A stretch of 37,667 nucleotides of DNA, taken from assembly GCA_945619025.1 (NCBI GenBank), contig CALZBJ010000019.1:1-37667 (forward strand), written 5' to 3'. Positions 33,854-37,667 of the stretch are shown one piece after another. Position 1 is the stretch's first letter. Every line of letters starts with the position of its first letter. The translations under genes and the position numbers were made by a program. Source of the DNA: CALZBJ01 sp945619025 (GTDB lineage Bacteria; Pseudomonadota; Gammaproteobacteria; Cardiobacteriales; Wohlfahrtiimonadaceae). A model generated the notes under the pieces. That model did not search any database and was not told the DNA's origin. It saw only the letters and a program-made list of their open reading frames with translations.

Positions 33854-34276
33854 CTACTTAAAATACTCCAAATATTCGCCATACCCTTCACGCTCAAGAT
33901 CGGCTTTAGCGATAAACCGAAGCGCTGCGGAATTGATGCAGTAACGCAATCCACCAAGCGCCGCCGGCCCATCATTAAAGACGTGACCTAAATGCGAATC
34001 AGAATCATCACTTCTCACCTCGGTACGATGATATCCATAAGAAAGATCATCATGCTCGGTGATTTGCGAGTCTTCCACAGGCTTTGCAAACGCGGGCCAA
34101 CCACAGCCTGCGTCAAATTTATCGTGGGAAAGAAAGAGCGGTTTTCCGGAGACAATATCCACATACAGACCCTCTTCAAAATGGTCATGATACTCATTTT
34201 GAAACGGTGGCTCAGTGCCATTTTCTTGTGTGACGTGATATTGCATCGCCGTTAACTTATTTTTTAAATCACTCAT
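33854..34276 (-). CDS. msrB: Peptide methionine (R)-S-oxide reductase, zinc-less form
   Basis: Repairs methionine-R-sulfoxide in proteins. The catalytic Cys lies in LRYCINSAALRF. GCGWPAF, HRTEVRS and DSHLGHVFNDGP are conserved active-site parts. The two CxxC pairs that bind zinc in the E. coli enzyme are absent: the first region reads YVDIVSGKPLF and the second RSDDSDSHLGH. This is a known zinc-free branch of MsrB. 140 residues, with GAGG upstream of the ATG. Alone on its strand, with no msrA adjacent. Confidence 0.95.
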   Translation of the reverse strand: MSDLKNKLTAMQYHVTQENGTEPPFQNEYHDHFEEGLYVDIVSGKPLFLSHDKFDAGCGWPAFAKPVEDSQITEHDDLSYGYHRTEVRSDDSDSHLGHVFNDGPAALGGLRYCINSAALRFIAKADLEREGYGEYLEYFK

Positions 34277-34438
34277 CTCAATCCTCTATGAAATTTGCAA
34301 TGATTCGATATCAATCTGAATTAAACCTGCCACGCTAACCCTAGATAAAGCGCTAAGGGGCAAGCCATTTGCGTTAAACGATAACGATTCTCTATTATTA
34401 TATCCAACTTTTATTTTTTCGGGGAACTATTGCCCATG
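34277..34438. promoter_or_regulatory. msrB upstream region with a -10 element
   Basis: The minus strand has TATAAT (34397-34402), about 120 bases before msrB, without a clear -35 box. No gene is seen in the 160 bases. The next 40 bases form the terminator of thiD, and no feature is seen from there to the thiD stop. Confidence 0.35.
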
Positions 34439-34480
34439 AAAAAGCCCTGTAAGGAGATTTCGGCCTCCTTCAGGGCTATT
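34439..34480 (-). terminator. Terminator after the thiamine salvage operon
   Basis: On the minus strand AGCCCTG-AAGGAG pairs with CTCCTT and CAGGGCT, with one unpaired base, then five T. It ends the thiM-thiE / thiD transcript, some 190 bases after thiD. Confidence 0.8.
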
Positions 34481-34665
34481 TTAATCATCAAAATCGATAT
34501 AATATCGCGCGGTATTTTTACTTAATCGATTGAATTATTTGATCTTCCACCTAACCATTAAGACAATTCAAATACGAGATCGCTTTCATCAATGATTTTC
34601 ACACCTAAACACTTCTTTACACAAAAGTGCGCATAAAAACGATGAAAATCGTGATGCTGATAAAC

Positions 34666-35457
34666 CTACCACCAACGATAGAAATGGTGCGTCGGGCCAA
34701 TGCCTTTCCCCACTTCTAAACGATCGGCATGTTCAAGCGCGCCGGTAATATACTCTTTGGCTAAACGTACCGCTTCCACCAATCCATGCTCAGGATAGAG
34801 CGCCGCAATGGCAGCCGATAGTGTGCATCCTGTACCGTGGCAATTTTTCGTTTTAACACGTTTTGCATCAAAACGGACGACCTCATCGGCGGTAACGAGC
34901 ACATCAGGGCTCTCATCACACGTCAAATGCCCGCCCTTCATCAGGACCGATTTTGGACCAAGTTTAAGGAGCGCCTGTCCCTGCTCGACCATCTCTTCAT
35001 AATTTTGCGCCTCACGCGTTTCTAAAAGCGCCGCCGCTTCCGGTAAATTGGGCGTAATAATGCTTGAAAGAGGCAACATTTCATCGCGAATGGTGTCCAC
35101 CGCTTCTTGTACTAAAAGTGGGTGTCCGCCTTTTGCGATCATCACCGTATCAAGCACTACAAACGGTTGTGGATGATCGCGCAATAATTTTGCTACAAGC
35201 GCCACAATCTCAGGATTCACGAGCGCCCCAACTTTGACACTATCGACGCGCACATCATCAATCACCGAAAAAAATTGCTTTTCTAGAAAATCGAGCGGCG
35301 TAGGTAAAACCGCCTGCACCCCTTGCGTATTTTGTGCAACTTGCGCAGTAATCACCGACATTCCATAGGCTCCAAGCGCCGAAAATGTCTTAAGATCCGC
35401 ATGAATCCCCGCGCCGCCGGAAGGGTCTGTCCCTGCAATGGTTAATGCATTAATCAT
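34666..35457 (-). CDS. thiD: Hydroxymethylpyrimidine (phosphate) kinase
   Basis: Phosphorylates HMP and HMP-P to HMP-PP, the pyrimidine half of thiamine. 263 residues, ribokinase fold. LTIAGTDPSGGAGIHADLKT at the N terminus binds the pyrimidine, SVKVGALVN and VLDTVMIAKGG lie in the middle, and KNCHGTGCTLSAAIAA supplies the anion hole and catalytic region. It follows the thiM-thiE fusion after 36 bases on the same transcript. Confidence 0.96.
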   Translation of the reverse strand: MINALTIAGTDPSGGAGIHADLKTFSALGAYGMSVITAQVAQNTQGVQAVLPTPLDFLEKQFFSVIDDVRVDSVKVGALVNPEIVALVAKLLRDHPQPFVVLDTVMIAKGGHPLLVQEAVDTIRDEMLPLSSIITPNLPEAAALLETREAQNYEEMVEQGQALLKLGPKSVLMKGGHLTCDESPDVLVTADEVVRFDAKRVKTKNCHGTGCTLSAAIAALYPEHGLVEAVRLAKEYITGALEHADRLEVGKGIGPTHHFYRWW

Positions 35458-35493
35458 TCTTCTCTCCTTACTCTATTAGTAATTTAATCTCTA

Positions 35494-37008
35494 TTAATCT
35501 GCTGAGCACGATGACTCATCGAGTACACGATCAATTGCTGTGCGTAATATTCCCGTTGCCGCCTCGACATTTTGTTGCCCGCAAATTGCTGACACTACCG
35601 ATACTCCGGAAACGCCCGCTCGCATCACTGATTCAACATTACCCGCTTGAATTCCGCCAATCCCAACTAAAGGAAGCGGACTTAACTCAACTAATTCTGC
35701 AAGTGTCTCAGGCCCGAGCATCGCACGCGCATCTAGTTTTGTACTTGTTGTAAAGACAGGGCCAACGCCAAGATAATCCACCACATTTTGATCGGCCGCT
35801 AAAATCTCAGACGCATTGCCTGCTGAGAGCCCGACAATTTTATCCTCACCTAATAGCTCACGCACCACATTTGGCGGAAGATCCGACTGCCCCACGTGAA
35901 CCCCATCAGCATCCACGGCAATCGCCACATCCACTTCATCATTAATAATCAGCGGGACGTTATAGGGCTTTAACAGCGCTTTTAGACGGAGCGCCGCATC
36001 GTACCAAATCCCTTTATCGGTCTTTTCTTCAAAGCGAAGTTGCACCATCGTCACCCCCGCTTTCACCGCTTGCTGTGTGGTCGTAAGCATTCCATCAATG
36101 CCGCCGCATAGTGTGGGTTCAAGCACCAAATAGAGGCGTAAATCGTCGGCGTTAAATTTTTCGCGGCTTGATAAGTCGCTTCCATTTTGAATGGTTTCAT
36201 TTAAATCATCCACGCCCAATCTGTCTGCTGAAAGCTTGGATAATTCATCGAGTAGCGCTACTGAAAATGAACCCATACCGCCCGCCATCAGCTGATCTGC
36301 TTTCATCCCAGAATAGGCCATCATAAAACAAGCACTCGTTGCAGCTTCTAACGGCGTAATTCCTGCCCCCAAAAATCCGGCGACTAATGCCGAAAGCGAA
36401 CACCCCGCCCCGGTCACTCGCGTCAGTTTTTCACTGCCAACATTAATGGAATAGGTTGTTTCGCCATCGGTGATGTAATCAATATTACCCGTCATCGCCA
36501 CAACGGTATTGAGTTTTTTTGCAAGGGATTGAGCGGTTTTTAAGGCACTAAGTGGATCATCCATTCCATCGGGGCCTTTCGCGCTCGATTTCTCGCCGGC
36601 AAGGGCTAAAACCTCCGACGGATTTCCGCGAATAATGGTGGGTTTATAGGTAAGAAGTTCATGGCAAAAATCGGTACGAAATGGCAAAACTGGACCAATC
36701 GCTACCGGATCAAGCACCCACGGAATCCCCTTTTGATGCGCAGTTTTAACCGCAATTGTCATCGCCTGCATAAATTCTTCGGTAATGGTGCCGACGTTAA
36801 TAAGAAGCGCATTTGAGATCGAGATAAATTCCGCCGCCTCCTCTTTTGCGATCACCATCGCAGGAATGGCGCCGGAGGCTAGGAGCACATTGGCGGTAAA
36901 ATTTTGTACGACATCATTGGTCATACAGTGAACTAGAGGACGTTTGGCATGAAACTGCGCAAGATGGGGAGCCATTTCGCGGGCTCCAAAGGGAATGATA
37001 TTGGGCAT
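35494..37008 (-). CDS. thiM-thiE: Fused hydroxyethylthiazole kinase / thiamine-phosphate synthase
   Basis: One 504-residue chain with two enzymes. Residues 1 to about 270 are ThiM: PLVHCMTNDVVQNFTANVLL, the WVLDPVAIGP block and the catalytic Cys in TGAGCSLSALVAG; it phosphorylates the thiazole. After a short linker, residues from about 290 are ThiE: MVQLRFEEK, LIINDEVDVA, ADGVHVGQSD, GLSAGN, YLGVGPVFTTSTK and LVGIGGI; it joins HMP-PP and THZ-P. The fusion allows direct hand-over (inference). The ATG has GAGAG upstream, within reach of a riboswitch-linked stem. Start and stop are clear. Confidence 0.96.
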   Translation of the reverse strand: MPNIIPFGAREMAPHLAQFHAKRPLVHCMTNDVVQNFTANVLLASGAIPAMVIAKEEAAEFISISNALLINVGTITEEFMQAMTIAVKTAHQKGIPWVLDPVAIGPVLPFRTDFCHELLTYKPTIIRGNPSEVLALAGEKSSAKGPDGMDDPLSALKTAQSLAKKLNTVVAMTGNIDYITDGETTYSINVGSEKLTRVTGAGCSLSALVAGFLGAGITPLEAATSACFMMAYSGMKADQLMAGGMGSFSVALLDELSKLSADRLGVDDLNETIQNGSDLSSREKFNADDLRLYLVLEPTLCGGIDGMLTTTQQAVKAGVTMVQLRFEEKTDKGIWYDAALRLKALLKPYNVPLIINDEVDVAIAVDADGVHVGQSDLPPNVVRELLGEDKIVGLSAGNASEILAADQNVVDYLGVGPVFTTSTKLDARAMLGPETLAELVELSPLPLVGIGGIQAGNVESVMRAGVSGVSVVSAICGQQNVEAATGILRTAIDRVLDESSCSAD

Positions 37009-37019
37009 GATTTTCTCTC

Positions 37020-37073
37020 ACATAACATGTAGGAAACCCGATTTTGATGGCCCAACGTGATGCGTTGTTATGT
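37020..37073 (-). promoter_or_regulatory. Inverted repeat between TPP aptamer and thiM ribosome site
   Basis: On the minus strand ACATAAC lies just after the aptamer and GTTATGT just before GAGAG, the ribosome site. Pairing of the two seven-base arms would bring the site next to a stem and may act as the expression platform. There is no T run, so translational control fits better than termination. Confidence 0.45.
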
Positions 37074-37083
37074 CAGAAAAAGG

Positions 37084-37172
37084 ACTTCCTACGCTGGTTT
37101 TAACCAGATCAGGTTCTACGGGTAACTCTCAGCCAAGATGCGGTAAATGATCGCATCCTCGGGCACCCCGGT
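37084..37172 (-). promoter_or_regulatory. TPP riboswitch (THI element) upstream of thiM-thiE
   Basis: On the minus strand the conserved order is GGGGTGCCC, a P3 stem GGATGCGATC...CGCATC, GGCTGAGAG, then ACCCGTAGAACCTGATCTGG, then AACCAGCGTAGGAAGT. These are the TPP aptamer's defining strings. The aptamer lies about 75 bases before the thiM-thiE start and would repress the salvage operon when TPP is plentiful. Confidence 0.96.
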
Positions 37173-37180
37173 CATGTCTT

Positions 37181-37209
37181 AGCGTATCAAAACGCCCCTC
37201 TTTTTTCAA
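37181..37209 (-). promoter_or_regulatory. Candidate promoter for the riboswitch-thiamine operon
   Basis: The minus strand has TTGAAA (37204-37209), then 17 bases, then TACGCT (37181-37186), placing the start just upstream of the aptamer. The -10 box is weak. Confidence 0.3.
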
Positions 37210-37396
37210 TCATTCCCGCCTCTTTCCCTATCCCTTCTATCCATGGCTACGCATCATAATCTCACATCAATTTCACCGATGGATCTTGCCAATAATATGA
37301 CGACTAAAAACTCACTAATCGCCCGATAAATTTGCTATAGTTAAGGGCTTATTCACCTTAAAATTCACCCAAAACATTTGGTTAAAAGAGTGCATT

Positions 37397-37667
37397 ATGA
37401 GTTACGTTGATTCCGTCATCACCCCGCAAGAAAAGATCATTATTGTGGCCAAAACCCACTGGTTTATCTATATCAATCCAGCCATTTGGTGCATCATGGG
37501 GCTTCTCATTTTAGGTGGCCTTTATAAGATCGATGAGCTCTATAATCTTAATCTCTACGGGAAACTCTGGTATCTCTCCCTGCCGATATTTGCGATTGCG
37601 CTCTACTTTTTTCTGCGCGCTTGGATCTATTCCATTTCAACGGAACTTGCCGTCACTGATCGCCGTG
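37397..37667 (+). CDS. PH-domain (bPH2/YdbS-like) membrane protein, 5' end only
   Basis: An open frame from ATG runs off the window after 90 codons. It starts MSYVDSVITPQEKIIIVAKTHW, has two hydrophobic helices (INPAIWCIMGLLILGGLY and YLSLPIFAIALYFFLRAW), and then STELAVTDRR. This is the typical start of bacterial PH-domain proteins anchored by two helices, with the GExxxxxxxxHW and T(N/D)RR marks. AAAAGAG lies upstream of the start, and an extended -10, TGCTATAGT, occurs near 37334-37341. The rest lies outside the window. Confidence 0.75.
   Translation, partial: MSYVDSVITPQEKIIIVAKTHWFIYINPAIWCIMGLLILGGLYKIDELYNLNLYGKLWYLSLPIFAIALYFFLRAWIYSISTELAVTDRR

Noticed and set aside
34380..34410. 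Fur-box-like GATAACGATTCTCTATTATTAT before msrB
   Set aside because: Fits the Fur consensus only partly and has no supporting iron genes; more likely an AT-rich promoter.
1..37667. CRISPR array, insertion sequence, rRNA or tRNA
   Set aside because: No regularly spaced repeats, transposase frames, terminal inverted repeats, rRNA strings or tRNA cloverleaf with TTCRA were noticed in the gaps.

Overview
The window looks like chromosome of a gammaproteobacterium with moderate G+C content. PssA, SpeG, SlyB, Mtr-type permease, RecJ next to an RpfE-like protein, Ppa and FolA are all of proteobacterial type. The combination with surface-lipoprotein (Slam-substrate-like) genes and several Firmicutes-flavoured genes (clade II PurL, propeptide/Fe-S PurF, CopY) suggests an early-branching lineage such as Ignatzschineria or Wohlfahrtiimonas. 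The genus guess is inference from gene content only.

Layout. At the left edge is the 3' part of a frameshifted or truncated UvrD-like helicase (+). It is followed by a leftward purine operon, purE-purK-purL-purC-purF-purM-purN-purH (11974 down to 1283), covering most steps from PRPP to IMP; purD is not in the window. Next come two leftward TbpB/fHbp-like surface lipoprotein genes flanking a rightward Mtr-type aromatic amino acid permease, then slyB (-) and an EamA-family transporter (+). A previously unlisted 29-residue membrane peptide (-) follows, then a copper module copY-copA (+) with an exact cop box over its promoter start, and a YiiD-type thioesterase (+).

From 21.5 to 27 kb lies a tight leftward operon, pssA - family-4-UDG-like - rimI - tusA-like - rpfE-like - recJ. 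After it come folA (+); DUF423-purB (-); a YfgD/ArsC-like gene (-); a GT9 glycosyltransferase-thiN pair (-); ppa (+); speG, a BigR-like ArsR regulator and msrB (-). The right end holds a TPP riboswitch-controlled salvage operon, a fused thiM-thiE gene then thiD (-), and the start of a PH-domain membrane protein (+). thiN near 30 kb completes the thiamine salvage route by making TPP, the riboswitch ligand.

The most notable observation is in PurL. The C-terminal glutaminase domain is full length and in frame, but the three catalytic positions expected to be Cys, His and Glu read Asn1087, Asn1214 and Asp1216. The synthetase motifs look intact. The enzyme should therefore be unable to hydrolyse glutamine itself and would need free ammonia or a partner glutaminase. 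No purQ or purS is present here. Other points of interest are the family-4 UDG homologue that keeps its Fe-S cysteines but has lost its catalytic motifs, the ArsR regulator with the BigR/SqrR cysteine spacing, and the paired surface lipoproteins around the permease.
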